Shown here: positions 10,895 through 21,366 of the stretch, piece by piece
Numbering within the stretch: the first letter of the stretch is position 1
How the letters are laid out: the number at the start of each line of letters is the position of its first letter
From: Choanephora cucurbitarum
Taxonomy: Eukaryota; Mucoromycota; Mucoromycetes; Mucorales; Choanephoraceae
DNA length: 64,000 nt
Assembly (NCBI GenBank): GCA_025331435.1
Contig: JAIWNI010000029.1
Span: forward strand, 248,001 to 312,000
Reading direction: 5' to 3'
Notes under the pieces: generated by a model
The model's input: the letters and a program-made list of their open reading frames with translations, nothing else
Told to the model about the DNA's origin: nothing
The model's database searches: none
Translations under genes and position numbers: made by a program

Positions 10895-13099
10895 ATGCCT
10901 ACCGTTACAACAGACCGTTTAGCTAGCCTTCGTGCCTTAATGAAGGAACATGAAGTAGATGCTTAGTAAGTTGAATAATTTATAAGACATATCAATGTTT
11001 TTATTCAGTGCTTGCCCTTAGCTTGGTTCCTTCTGAAGATGCTCACCAGGTAACTTCCTTGAAGTCTTTAATTCACACAGTTTATTCAGTCCGAAAAAAT
11101 ATGATAGAGTGAATACATCGCTGATTGTGATAAGCGTCGCCATTGGATTTCTGGCTTCACCGGCTCAGCAGGTAAACTAATCAGCAACTCAATATATGAA
11201 CAGAGTTTTCTAAAGACAGATTCGATAGGCTCTGCTATCGTCACCGAGACAGAAGCTGCTTTATTTACAGACGGCCGTTACTTTGTACAAGCAGCTCAAC
11301 AATTAGATGATAACTGGACTTTGATGAAACAAGGCCTTCCTGATGTACCTAAACCAAGAGAATATTTAGTCAAGCATGTTCGTGCTGGTTCACGCATTGG
11401 TCTTGATCCTACCTTAGTCAGTGCTGGTAAAAAAAAAAAGATAGATAGGAATATTGGATAAGGTGATTCTGACGTGTATACAATAGTGGTTGCCCGTCAA
11501 TTAAAAGATGAGCTCAAGTCTGTTGGTTCTTCCTTGGTACCCATCAGTCAGAATTTAGTTGATCTTGCCTGGGGTAAAGACAGACCCGCCTCACCTCAAG
11601 ATAGAGTATTTGTACAACCTATCCAATATACAGGTACATTGATTTTTTTTAACTTATTCGAAAAAGTCAACTAATGCTTAAAATGGAAATTTATGTTTAA
11701 ATCGCAGGTCAGTCGGTTCAAGACAAATTAAAGCAAGTCTATGAACACATTGAAAAGCAGCAGGCTTATGGTATTGTCATATCTGCTTTGGACGAAATTG
11801 CCTGGTTATTCAACTTGAGAGGATCCGATATTGAGTGCAATCCTGTGTTTTTCTCATATGCCATCGTCAAGGCTTCTGAAGCCATTCTCTACTTGGATTC
11901 AGACAAAGTGACGGACGAAGTCAAGGCCCATTTGGATGAAAGCTCCGTCATCCTAAAGCCCTATAAGCAGTTTTTTGCTGATATCAAAGAATTGGACTTG
12001 GGCGAAAAGAAATTGTTGGTGAATGACAAGACAAGTTTGGCTATTGAAGTAGCTGTTGGCGAGGTAAATGAAAGAAATAGAGAGAGAGAGAGAGAAGTCG
12101 ATCCGCTTTAAATCAGTCTTAAACTTATCAAACTTATTGCCTTTACTTCACTAGTCTAACATCTTGGAGGAAAGATCATTTGTTACCGATGCTAAAGCCA
12201 TAAAAACCAAAGAAGAATTAGATGGTATGCGTGCCTGTCATCTTCGTGATGGTGCTGCTCTTGTTCAATACTTTGCCTGGCTCGAACAAAAGCTAGCTGC
12301 TGGAGAAAAACTGAGCGAAGTTGATGGTGCTGATCGTCTTGAGCAATTCCGTGCTGCACAAGAGCACTTTGTTGGTTTGTCATTTGATACCATTTCTTCT
12401 ACTGGATCCAATGGTGCTATTATTCACTACAAGCCTGAAAGAGACACTTGTAAGATCATCGATCCCAACCACATCTACTTGTGCGATTCAGGAGGACAAT
12501 ACCGTGACGGTACAACTGATGTGACCCGTACTCTTCATTTCGGTGCACCCACTGCTTATGAAAAGCGATGCTTTACTCGTGTTCTCCAAGGCCATATTGC
12601 TATTGATGAAGCTGTGTTCCCTAAAGGCACAACAGGATACTTGCTAGATCCTTTTGCTAGAGCACCTCTCTGGAAAGATGGCCTTAACTTCTTGCATGGT
12701 ACAGGGCATGGTGTAGGCTCTTTCTTGAATGTTCATGAAGGTCCTCATGGTATTGGTCTTCATGTTCATTATAATGACACACCTTTGGCTGCTGGCATGA
12801 CTGTTACAAATGAACCTGGGTATTATGAAGATGGCTCATTCGGTATCCGTATTGAAAATGTCATTTTGGTCAAAGATGCTGATACACCTCACAACTTTGG
12901 TAATCGTGGCTATTTGAGCTTCGAACATGTTACTATTGCTCCCATCGGCCGTAACTTGATTGATGTTGATCTTTTATCACCCTCTGAAAAGAAATGGGTA
13001 AATGACTACCATCAAGAGTGTTTGGCTAAGCTGGGACCTCTTTTGGCTCATGATCAACTAGCTACTGAGTGGTTGAAAAAGGAGACTTTACCTATCTAA
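10895..13099 (+). CDS. Xaa-Pro aminopeptidase (M24B, cytosolic type)
   Basis: Removes the N-terminal residue from peptides with proline in position 2, using a two-metal (usually Mn) centre. Exons by reading frame and GT..AG: 10895-10965, 11022-11049, 11108-11171, 11229-11426, 11463-11633, 11708-12063, 12155-13099, giving 610 residues, the normal length for eukaryotic XPNPEP1-type enzymes. The N-terminal creatinase-like domains include [10 protein letters not shown] split by introns, then [13 protein letters not shown]. The catalytic pita-bread fold is in the last exon: metal ligands in [17 protein letters not shown] (two Asp), GTGHGVGSF (His), NEPGYYEDG (Glu) and SFEHVTIAP (Glu). All five ligands are present. 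No signal or targeting peptide is evident, so a cytosolic enzyme is expected. Intron 6 carries a (GA)n run. A Shg1-like gene follows 70 bp downstream on the same strand. Confidence 0.95.
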
Positions 13100-13169
13100 A
13101 TAAAATAGAAGAAGTGAACATGGATTTTAAATAACCTCTTTTTCTTTTGTTGATACTATTTAATTCATC

Positions 13170-13624
13170 ATGACACCAGAAGAGACTGTCTTGCAACTGA
13201 AGAGGAATGGCACATTTGATGAGTTAAGAAAGAAGCTTCTCTCAGACTTTCAGTCACAGGTTAAACCAACACTCTAAAGGAAGAAGTCGATAAGCACTGA
13301 TATTGTATTTCTCTTTACAAAAGACAACAGGACAAAAGTTTTTAGATGATCTCAAAGAGTTCGTGGAAGACTTGGTTCAGAAAAGTCCTTCGTTGATTGA
13401 CACTGAGCCTTCTGCATTTCATGAGCAAGTGATGGCCGAGTTAGAAAAGTAGGCGTGTGTTGTTTTGAAATGAGCTGGTTTGCTGATCGTGTTCTTTTAT
13501 TAGAGCCGGGATCTATCAACAAATTCGTAAAGAAGCATTAGAGACATTAAAAGGTGATTATTATCAACAGCGCGTGGATAAAGAGATACAGCTTTTAGAG
13601 GATAACAGTAAAAAGGAAAAATAA
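13170..13624 (+). CDS. SHG1: Shg1/BOD1-type COMPASS component
   Basis: Small protein of 111 residues from three exons: 13170-13259, 13324-13448 and 13504-13624. The N-terminal half (LKRNGTFDELRKKLLSDFQ) followed by FLDDLKEFVEDLVQ and GIYQQIRKEALE matches the layout of the Shg1/BOD1 family, whose yeast member is a subunit of the Set1 (COMPASS) histone H3K4 methyltransferase complex. The C terminus is a charged helix (QRVDKEIQLLEDNSKKEK). Length fits the family's fungal members. The start codon follows a CT-rich leader only 70 bp after the aminopeptidase stop, so intergenic space is minimal. The intron 1 acceptor is set by frame: the nearby later AG would put a stop in frame. Confidence 0.75.
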
Positions 13625-14044
13625 ACAAGTGGATAGCCGCAAAAAAAAAGAGAAAGAGGCTCAGATAGATGTCGAATGTGTTTTATAGCTTTTAGAATTA
13701 CTGGAATGATACTTGAGCTGTCCTCAAATCCATTTGTTTGTTTATAAGGTTTATGTATTGATAGTGACGCTTATGGTATGAAAACATATAAGCTTCTGTC
13801 AAAGACGAAGTAAGGCGAAATGTGCCTGTTAGAACAAACTATACAAGACATCGCGAGATAGCATTTGGCTGAATATCCTCCACGCAAAGAAAAAACTTTG
13901 AGGAGTCTTTGTGTCTTAGATAACTGTAAGAACAATGAGTTTTGGATTTTGAAAGGCAGAAAGGTCTTGAACAAAATCAAACTGATGAAGCCATGAAGAC
14001 AAGTGTTTATTATGTACATGTGTATATATGTAGATATGGCAAAT

Positions 14045-14860
14045 TTACAAATCGGCAATACGAGCAACCATTTTACAAAAGTTCTTGCCCTTGAGAACAT
14101 TGACCAATGCTTGAGGAGCATTGTCGATGCCATTGACAATATCTTCACGGTACTTGACCTTGCCATCAACTAGCAAAGGAGTGACATCATTAAGGAACTT
14201 TTCTTCGAAGTCTAAGTGATCCATGATAATGAAACCATTAAACTTAATACGCTTGGTAACAATCATCACGGTGTTATAGATAAATTGGGGTTTGGAAAGG
14301 TTGTATTGGGATATCATACCGCAGGCAATGATACGAGCAAAGTTGTTGGCAACCCTAAACACCATATCCAACATCTTGTCACCAATAACTTCAAAATAAA
14401 TGTTAATACCATTAGGGCAGTGCTTTCTTAAGAGCTCTTCAATTTTGCCGTTTTTGTAGTTAAAGACATCGTCGAAACCGATAGATTTCAAGTATTCAAC
14501 CTTCTCATCATTGCCAGCAGAACCAACAACGTAGAGACCAAGAGTCTTGGCAACTTAATCGACAATTTGTCCAGCAGTACCTGCAGCGGCGAAAATTAAA
14601 AAAATCTCACCCTTCTAAGGCTTACTGATTTCGTTAAGACCAAAGCAGGCTGTCATACCGGGGATAGTAAGGACACCAACACAGTGGCCCAAGAGCATGT
14701 CATTCTTTTTGGCATCGTGAATGAAATTGAAACCAATAAAAATTAGACAGCTCACATCTTGGGATTTAGTCCGAAAGTTCTCAAGTAGGCACTGTTGCAG
14801 GTTTGAAAGTCTTAAGAGCAGACACGACTTATTGAAATTGTGGGAATGATAAGTCTCTGC
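14045..14860 (-). pseudogene. MDR-family double-bond reductase (LTB4DH/PTGR-like), nonsense-mutated
   Basis: Minus-strand remnant of a zinc-independent medium-chain dehydrogenase/reductase of the leukotriene B4 dehydrogenase/prostaglandin reductase group (NADPH-dependent C=C reduction). Visible from N to C: GHCVGVLTIPGMTACFGLNE, then the Rossmann entry FAAAGTAGQIVD, VGSAGNDEKVEYLKSIGFDD, and a C-terminal block ending PQALVNVLKGKNFCKMVARI. Two in-frame stops break it: TAG in the stretch before KGEIF (about 14616) and TAA after GQIVD (about 14556). The first third of the protein, expected to contain the substrate-side beta barrel, survives only as scraps to about 14860. The last 148 codons are still open, so decay is recent or partial. 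Confidence 0.72.
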
Positions 14861-16910
14861 TTATTTAAATCAAATGGCCAAAAACTAGTGATGCTTGAAC
14901 TGTTTTCAAAGAGGACTAATAGAGCATTTACTTTTGGTATTGTTATGTTTTGCTGATATGTGTCTGAGAATCTTAGAGATAGAAGTTAAAGATCATTTGT
15001 GAAAGGATATCAGTACCTAATATTGCTGCTGCTCCCCCCTCTTTCTGTCCTCGCATTCGATTCCTGTCTTTCCTTAATCTAGGTACCTTCCCTCATCCTA
15101 CCTAACTTTCTCTTTCTGTTGATGACGAAAAAATATTCTAACTTTTTTTAAGTTATGATTACAGGTGCACAAAAAAGCCGATAACTGATGATTTTTTAAT
15201 GCCTCATTTACATGCTCCTGTGGCCTTGTTTTATTGATAGGGTTTCTTTCATGGTGTATAACTACTCAAGTATATTTGACAATTGTTTTGATTCAACCGA
15301 AATTTGGTTCCTCAATCATCTAATAAAAGCACGAAGTTGATTGATGCTAAAATCATTATTTTGAAAGCACTACTAGCTTCTTGTCACCGGAGAATGAGTC
15401 TGAGATGTATCAAGCAACTTTTCTCTCTCTTAGCCTTTCTTTTTTCTACAAATGATTTTTTCATTCAAAGGCGTATCCATACTTTAAACAATAGTACAAA
15501 ATGTGTATTTGCAATCTTTCAAAGCAATCTCAATCCTCTTCTGATTAAAATAGGTAGGTACCTTGATGTTCGATCTCTTTTTATGTGTGTATTTTGTGGT
15601 TTCTATTCTGAGCAGAATGTCGTGTTTTCTTTTAAAAGAGCGCTTAGTCTATTTCATAAATGTGTTATTTTGACAGCTAAGCTTTGTAGAAAATCGTATG
15701 ATACTTGCTAACTCAACACAATAGAAGCTAAAGACTGACAAATTATGCACTACAGAGAGTATAAAGCAAAGCGTTTTGCAACACTTGGATGATAAGAAAC
15801 AAGAAACTCAACTTCCTTTGTGAGTCAGTTGTTATTCTTACAATAGTCAAATTAGGGAAAGTCTTGTTAAATGATCGGGAAAGTTGGTACAGATCAGCAT
15901 TACGCTTTTTTGTTCGCTTAGAATGCTTATCTCTATAACAAGGCGATGATGACATCGAGACCAGGACTTCATTTCAGGTTAAGCAAAGCCCTTTTTAGAG
16001 ACAATTGAGATTTTCTTTGTAAATGGAATGCTCATTACTTTAGTATTTTTTTCTTTGTATGTCAAGCAACAAGAGATACTTTTACTGCTTTACATTGGTT
16101 GATTAGCTGAAAAAGACCTAAGGTGTTGGCAAACCCTTCTTGTCTAACTCTGGTCTAAATGTCATCAAAAATTAAGACCCCTATCGGAAACTGAAGACGG
16201 AAAGCAAAAGGAAAGACTTTCCAAAAAAAAAATCTGGGTCTGATTTCTTTATTTTATTCTTATTGGTGGTTGATAACAAAATGGTACCTGAACTCAAACG
16301 AAAACATCAGTATCGGCTACTTCATAATAACAGTGATCGGAAATGTTTTTTTGTTTGCGCTCCCGTTCCCGCAAGCTTAGGCAAGCAGAGTAAACGCAAG
16401 AGGCATACTTACTTAGTCGTTAATCGACTATCTAACAATGGGTGCCTTATATTTCTTTTTCTTTGTACTTCTACTACTTTGTGCGACTTTTTTTTTACTT
16501 TTTTTTTGTTTCTTATTGGCAAAGAATGTTAGCCCATTTTTTTCTATTTGGTGAAAACTCTACTCGTAAACATATGCATTACTCGTCCACGTTTCGAAAC
16601 AATCACCCTACTGTTTAGGAGATAACAAGCTACTCTACAAGAACAACATAGAATGCCATAACTTTGGTAATCGATGATCAAAAACAACAAGAGGTCAAAA
16701 CGAATTAGTATGTAAGACAATGACTCCACGTTGTGTAAGCTAGCTTGTTTTCTTAAACTCAGTCTTTTGTACACTCAACTTAGTCTTTTGTTTTTCTTGT
16801 TTGCACCTTTTGTTTTCAACTCCGTACTCAATAAGATTCATCCTACTGCATTTTCCAAAGTTCATTTTTACATTTCCCCCCTTTACTTTTTTCCTTTTTT
16901 AAGCATACCT
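14861..16910. other. Gene-free stretch
   Basis: About 2 kb of AT-rich DNA with scattered ORFs under 140 codons (15304-15711 the longest) that lack recognisable motifs. I see no repeat or RNA gene. Confidence 0.5.
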
Positions 16911-16916
16911 TTTTTC

Positions 16917-16926
16917 TATAAAAATA
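16917..16926 (+). promoter_or_regulatory. TATA box for acidic tail-anchored protein gene
   Basis: TATAAAAATA about 125 bp before the chosen ATG at 17049, followed by a CT-rich stretch. It supports the internal start over the upstream in-frame ATG at 16731, which would precede the promoter. Confidence 0.55.
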
Positions 16927-17048
16927 AAAGAGAGTCAGCCTGCTTTTTTCCTTTTCTTTCTCTTGCCAACACTTACTTTGATCGTTTTGTGCGTGACAAC
17001 CCAATCTTCTTAGAATATCCCATTTCTAACTCATTTATTTTATTAGAA

Positions 17049-18497
17049 ATGCTCTCTGCTGTGCAACACAACTTGCCGTCAACAGAATTCAAATCAAACA
17101 ACAAAATTGGAGTTCTAACTAGAAAGAAAGCCATTGAAAATTTCCGCTGTTCAAAGGAAGACGTTACTGAGCTGATAACAGAAGATGCCGCTATTGATGA
17201 AGATCTGCAATTAGCAGACCGTGTGTTTTGTGCTACTATCCATAAATTTACCAAACAAAACTGCCCTGATCCATCTCTAAATAAGAAACGATCAACTCGC
17301 TATTCCTTTCTAGAAAATTGGTTCCTTCATAAGATCTATAGTAAATCGCAACAAACGCTGCTAGGCGTATATCCTGTAAAACCTGCTGTCATATTGTCAG
17401 GTGATGACTTTATGTTTACGCCTCCTTTTCTGCAATCACCACCACCTCAGCCATTTGAAGATATAGACGACGAAGAATATTATTATGACGAAGATGAGCA
17501 TTGGGAAACAAATGAGTACCTCTACAGCCTTAGCCCTTGCCCTGAATCTAAGCAAGCAGCTGATAATGACTCTATGTTCTATTGTCACCAAGATGAAGGC
17601 GAAGAAGACTGTGAAAACAACAAGTTGAAGATGCTGTCTACTGCGTTCTTAAAGTCACCTTCTCTACTTGAAAGCCCTCCTTGTTTCTATAACCAAGATG
17701 ATATCTATAACTTTGTTGCTGAAAATATCCAGTTAGAAGAGGAAGATATTTTTCTAGAAGATGACCGTATTCGTGCTTTAAATGATATCAGATCGTTTGC
17801 AATTGACACTCAACAGGCAAAAGATGAAGATGAAGATGAAGATGAAGATGAAGATGAAGATGATTCTCTCTCCGGCCTCAGCGACCCTACTACAAACGAC
17901 AGTGATGAGCCTGATCTTTCTTATTCTTCAACAACAATCACTTCCGGGTCTTATGAAGAAGAGAGGCATAATATGCTCAATGACGATGAAGTGTCTGGCT
18001 CCTACCATAGTACAACAGGAAATATCGTAATTCCAATAAACAACAAGGCAAATGAAGATGATGTTTCACAAATCACACAAGTCAGCCCCGTGACAAGATC
18101 TTCTACTTTCTTGAGTCAAAGGTCCTCTTTAGACGATGATTCTTCCGTTCATTCATACCAATCATTAGCTGACATTATCAACAGCCAGCAAATGTCTCAA
18201 GACATATCCATCTCATCTATTCCCTCCAGAATCTACCATTATGGTTCAGTCAAAAGCCAAGCACTTGGCTCAAAAATGAAGTCCTTTGTCAACAACTTAT
18301 CTGGTCATCATGCAAACAATGATGATGAAGAAATGGGACTTCAAACTCAGCAAGTGTGTCATAATACATCAGACGCTCCAATGTCATTATGGGCTTGCGT
18401 TTGTATCTATGTCATTTCAGCCTTGCAAATTCTTGTAAACAGCATCAAGCGAGTATTCAACGCCTCGACCACTGGTGAAAGAGAACCCCTTCTGTAA
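17049..18497 (+). CDS. Acidic, low-complexity protein with C-terminal membrane anchor
   Basis: Single-exon gene of 482 residues from the ATG at 17049 (MLSAVQHNLPSTEF). Residues about 20-120 are the most ordered part, with RKKAIENFRCSKEDVTEL and FCATIHKFTKQN. The middle is strongly acidic and disordered, with a DED repeat (DEDEDEDEDEDEDD, encoded by an almost pure GAAGAT repeat at 17824-17862) and Ser-rich blocks. Near the C terminus a hydrophobic helix (SLWACVCIYVISALQILVN) is followed by a short basic stretch and EREPLL at the very end. That is a tail-anchored topology with most of the protein in the cytosol, and EREPLL fits the acidic dileucine sorting motif [DE]xxxL[LI]. Function is unknown; I do not recognise the family. 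Confidence 0.78.
   Translation: MLSAVQHNLPSTEFKSNNKIGVLTRKKAIENFRCSKEDVTELITEDAAIDEDLQLADRVFCATIHKFTKQNCPDPSLNKKRSTRYSFLENWFLHKIYSKSQQTLLGVYPVKPAVILSGDDFMFTPPFLQSPPPQPFEDIDDEEYYYDEDEHWETNEYLYSLSPCPESKQAADNDSMFYCHQDEGEEDCENNKLKMLSTAFLKSPSLLESPPCFYNQDDIYNFVAENIQLEEEDIFLEDDRIRALNDIRSFAIDTQQAKDEDEDEDEDEDEDDSLSGLSDPTTNDSDEPDLSYSSTTITSGSYEEERHNMLNDDEVSGSYHSTTGNIVIPINNKANEDDVSQITQVSPVTRSSTFLSQRSSLDDDSSVHSYQSLADIINSQQMSQDISISSIPSRIYHYGSVKSQALGSKMKSFVNNLSGHHANNDDEEMGLQTQQVCHNTSDAPMSLWACVCIYVISALQILVNSIKRVFNASTTGEREPLL
17824..17862. repeat. In-frame (GAAGAT)n repeat coding Asp-Glu
   Basis: Six GATGAA hexamers encode alternating D and E in the acidic protein. Such runs change length easily without shifting frame. 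Confidence 0.85.
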
Positions 18498-18648
18498 TTA
18501 TTTCCTATCTTTCATCGACTGTACATTTCCTTTTATATACATCATTTACATACTATTTATTTTACCATTTCTTTTTTTTTCTTGTACGTGCATTTTCAAT
18601 AAATAGAAAGAAAGAAAATACAGCAAAAAAAAAAGTTTTATTAGTGGT

Positions 18649-19431
18649 CTACAAATGAATAACTTCCTTCCAGAGAGGATCTGTCAAATAATGAATATTT
18701 TCAACTCCAATTCCCTTGTTGACCAATTTACTAACAGAAAATATTAGCGAGCAATTTCTCTATCTCATTTCCAAGGTATATCTTACATGTCTTGTGTGCT
18801 CATCTTAAGTAAACCGATGGCAAGAGCATTCTCTTTTCCTTCAGCCATAATAGCAACAACTGAGTTTACTGGTAAATCTTCATCCATGCGAGCACCCTTT
18901 GATGTTAAACCAGGACACATGATGTTAGCGCCTGATAAAACAAACTTGATGGCACCACGGTCTACTTGCAAGCGAGGCAACATATCAGGATCTATGAAAA
19001 ATAAAACCAAAGACTTAGCACTCTCTTTCTTTTCTTTGGTCTATTCCTATCTGGTCCTACATTTATGAAGCAAAGCAAGTGTTGGAATAAATGGTCCGTC
19101 AAAGTGTTGAAAGAAAAGGATTTCACCATTTACTGAGAGAAAGGAGATATGGTCATGACTGGTTTGGATATAAGTCAATGTCGCGTTTCTTTTTTATGTT
19201 TATATCATTACCCCTTGATTTGAACAATAGGTGTCTTCTTAGGCATCAAGTTTTCCAAGACAGCTTCAATCTTTGGGTATTGCTCATTGAGCTTTGTACG
19301 AATGTTACGTTGAACAGAAGACTTGAGCTGTGACTGACCAGCAATATTCTCAGAGAAACTAAACCTATCTAGTTTGTCAGCAACAAAAGCTCATCTATTC
19401 CATCAGTAGATTTGCTTTACTTTTTGAACAT
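18649..19431 (-). CDS. TMA20: MCTS1/Tma20 (MCT-1) translation factor, PUA domain
   Basis: Homologue of MCTS1, which partners DENR/Tma22 in ribosome recycling and re-initiation on the 40S subunit. Five exons on the minus strand: 19421-19431 (11 nt, MFK plus part of a codon), 19212-19364, 19061-19158, 18787-18991, 18649-18730, giving 182 residues (human MCTS1 is 181). The N-terminal MCT-like domain reads [20 protein letters not shown], continuing into [19 protein letters not shown]. The PUA domain follows: [50 protein letters not shown]. All phases close without stops. The first coding exon is only 11 nt, fixed by the conserved MFKKF start. It is convergent with the acidic-protein gene; the 3' ends are 150 bp apart with an AATAAA at 18598. 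Confidence 0.95.
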
Positions 19432-19659
19432 GGTACAAGAAACAAGGATCAGCTTCACTGACCGAAAGAAAAAAAATTGCACTGATTTCTGGCGTTTTGT
19501 GAAGCTCAGTTTGAAATTTTATGTGATATCTCTTATGAAAGGCTTTTTTTTTGTTCACGATAACAGGATGATGTTGTGACGATCGTTCTTCTTTAGCCCT
19601 CATTTTTTTTTGTCACTTTCCCTCTATGTTATCATCTTAGTATCCTCTAGATCTTTGGC

Positions 19660-20560
19660 ATGCTTACATTCGTGCTTCGCATTCTTCCTTCTATTGAGAT
19701 GATTGGAATCACCGTGATCCTTTCCAGCTATAAAAACTATATCAAGCGTGGTCCTGAAATCCACAGCATTCAGCAGGCTAATAGATACCAAACCGATTTT
19801 CTGTGCTGAAAAAAATTACTATCAGCAAGCTTCAAAAGGCTGGCTTTAGTTGGAGTATCTACTGCAGATAATATCATGCTAGCCAGCCTAAAGACAAAGT
19901 AGGCACCAACCCTAAAGTTAAGCTCAGACTGATTCAAAAAGAGTTGAGACACATTAATCGTGCTGTTTCTGAAGCATCAACTGCTTGCTGAATGTCTTCA
20001 ACACTACCGCGATCAAATACAAAGGCCAGAGCATATACACGCATAGAGGTGCAAAAGACTTGAGATTCATATTCTCGTCTATTGCTGTAAGCAACAAATC
20101 AAAGCTGTCTTTGCGAGGATTATGACAGGCATAGTGTTTCCACTACCTTAAATGCACGTTTTGCTGAGCTTGCTGCTGAGATAAGTTTTCCAGTTGGGCT
20201 TGATTTGTCTGAATTCATAGCCATGTTGAGGGCATTACGTCCTCTGAACCTCAAAGCTCGCAAGCAAGGATGAGTAATCCGAAATGAATGGTATGAGATA
20301 CTCAACGACAGCGATAGGATTGTATAACGTTTCAAGCGCACGATATATATAACTGGTTGCTAGGAAACGCTTAGTGTTACATTCAATGCATCTAGTATAA
20401 ATGCTAATACTCTTAACAGCTGTCTTGATAAACATATTGATTACACGCTCTATGTAAAAAGCAGCGTCTTGTCTTGCAAGCTTCTTTTGTGTCTCTTGTT
20501 TATTTGGTAGCTTGGCCCTTAATTAGACTCTCTTGCACACAGCAATGATGCAATGAGACA
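19660..20560 (-). pseudogene. Decayed coding remnant, unrecognised
   Basis: Minus-strand pieces with protein-like composition follow each other in different frames: from about 20540 to 20235 an open stretch including CIECNTKRFLATSYIYRALE and NPIAVVEYLIPFISDYSSLL, then 20341-20120, then VFCTSMRVYALAFVFDRGSV with DIQQAVDASETARL near 20060-19950, and 19952-19770. Stops separate them and no intron set joins them. A plus-strand piece at 19660-19809 starting MLTFVLRILPSIEMIGIT is also open. I cannot name a family. Confidence 0.3.
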
Positions 20561-21366
20561 GCTTCACATACCGTTTGAGAAGTTTGGTCTTGATCAAGAC
20601 GTATTTGAGGCCCTCGTTGTACCTTATTGGATGACAGTTAAGAGCACTTCAATTTTTCTGTTGTAGAAGCTACATTTCCTAGAGATAGATAAACTGATCA
20701 ACGTTTCTGACTTCCGCTTCAATCAATTAATACTTCATTCGAATGATTAAGTTTTGAACGGAATATTGCCTAAAAGAGAGTTTTGTACTAATTTGAAGCC
20801 TGCTCATAAAAATTAGATAAAGTACCTCTACTTTTGTCTGGAAATCAGAGAACTGGCCATTGAGTTATGAGTACGGGTTTTTTTTTTGGAGAGTGTACAA
20901 AAAACAAGAAACATGTGCGTACACACAATGCCAACTAAGAAGATTTAGCAAATCCAGATGCGATTTAGGGAAACTACCAATTCAGTATCATTAAAGCATT
21001 TTGAATTATTTTCCTAATTGAAATGCCAAAAAAAGCGTAACTTACTGGTTCTCTTTGCGCTTGGTATTTTATTCTCATGGAATAATACTTGCTTTTGTTT
21101 CCCTTATTCAACAAATTAAAGAAATCAATCATTTTGAGCCTGCAAGAAACAAGGATTTGAGACAAAAAGAATAGGCAAAACACTTGGGTTGTTTTTTTTA
21201 CTAATTGTATATAGAATTTATACATAGTTGAGGATAATTCATATTCAAAAAAAGTCAACAATGGTGGCGACACTTCTAACTTTCTTTTTTTAGTTGATTG
21301 TTGAATTATTTTACCATTCTTTTCTTCCTTTCTCTTTCTTATAGCTTGTTGCTATATTGATTTAAT
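20561..21366. other. Intergenic upstream of the SMP protein gene
   Basis: AT-rich DNA with no supported gene. The last 80 bp are CT-rich and probably hold the leader of the Nvj2/TEX2-like gene. Confidence 0.5.

Noticed and set aside
16731..17048. Upstream in-frame extension of the acidic protein
   Set aside because: It contains a TATA box and CT-rich leader at 16917-16975, so it is promoter and 5' UTR rather than coding.
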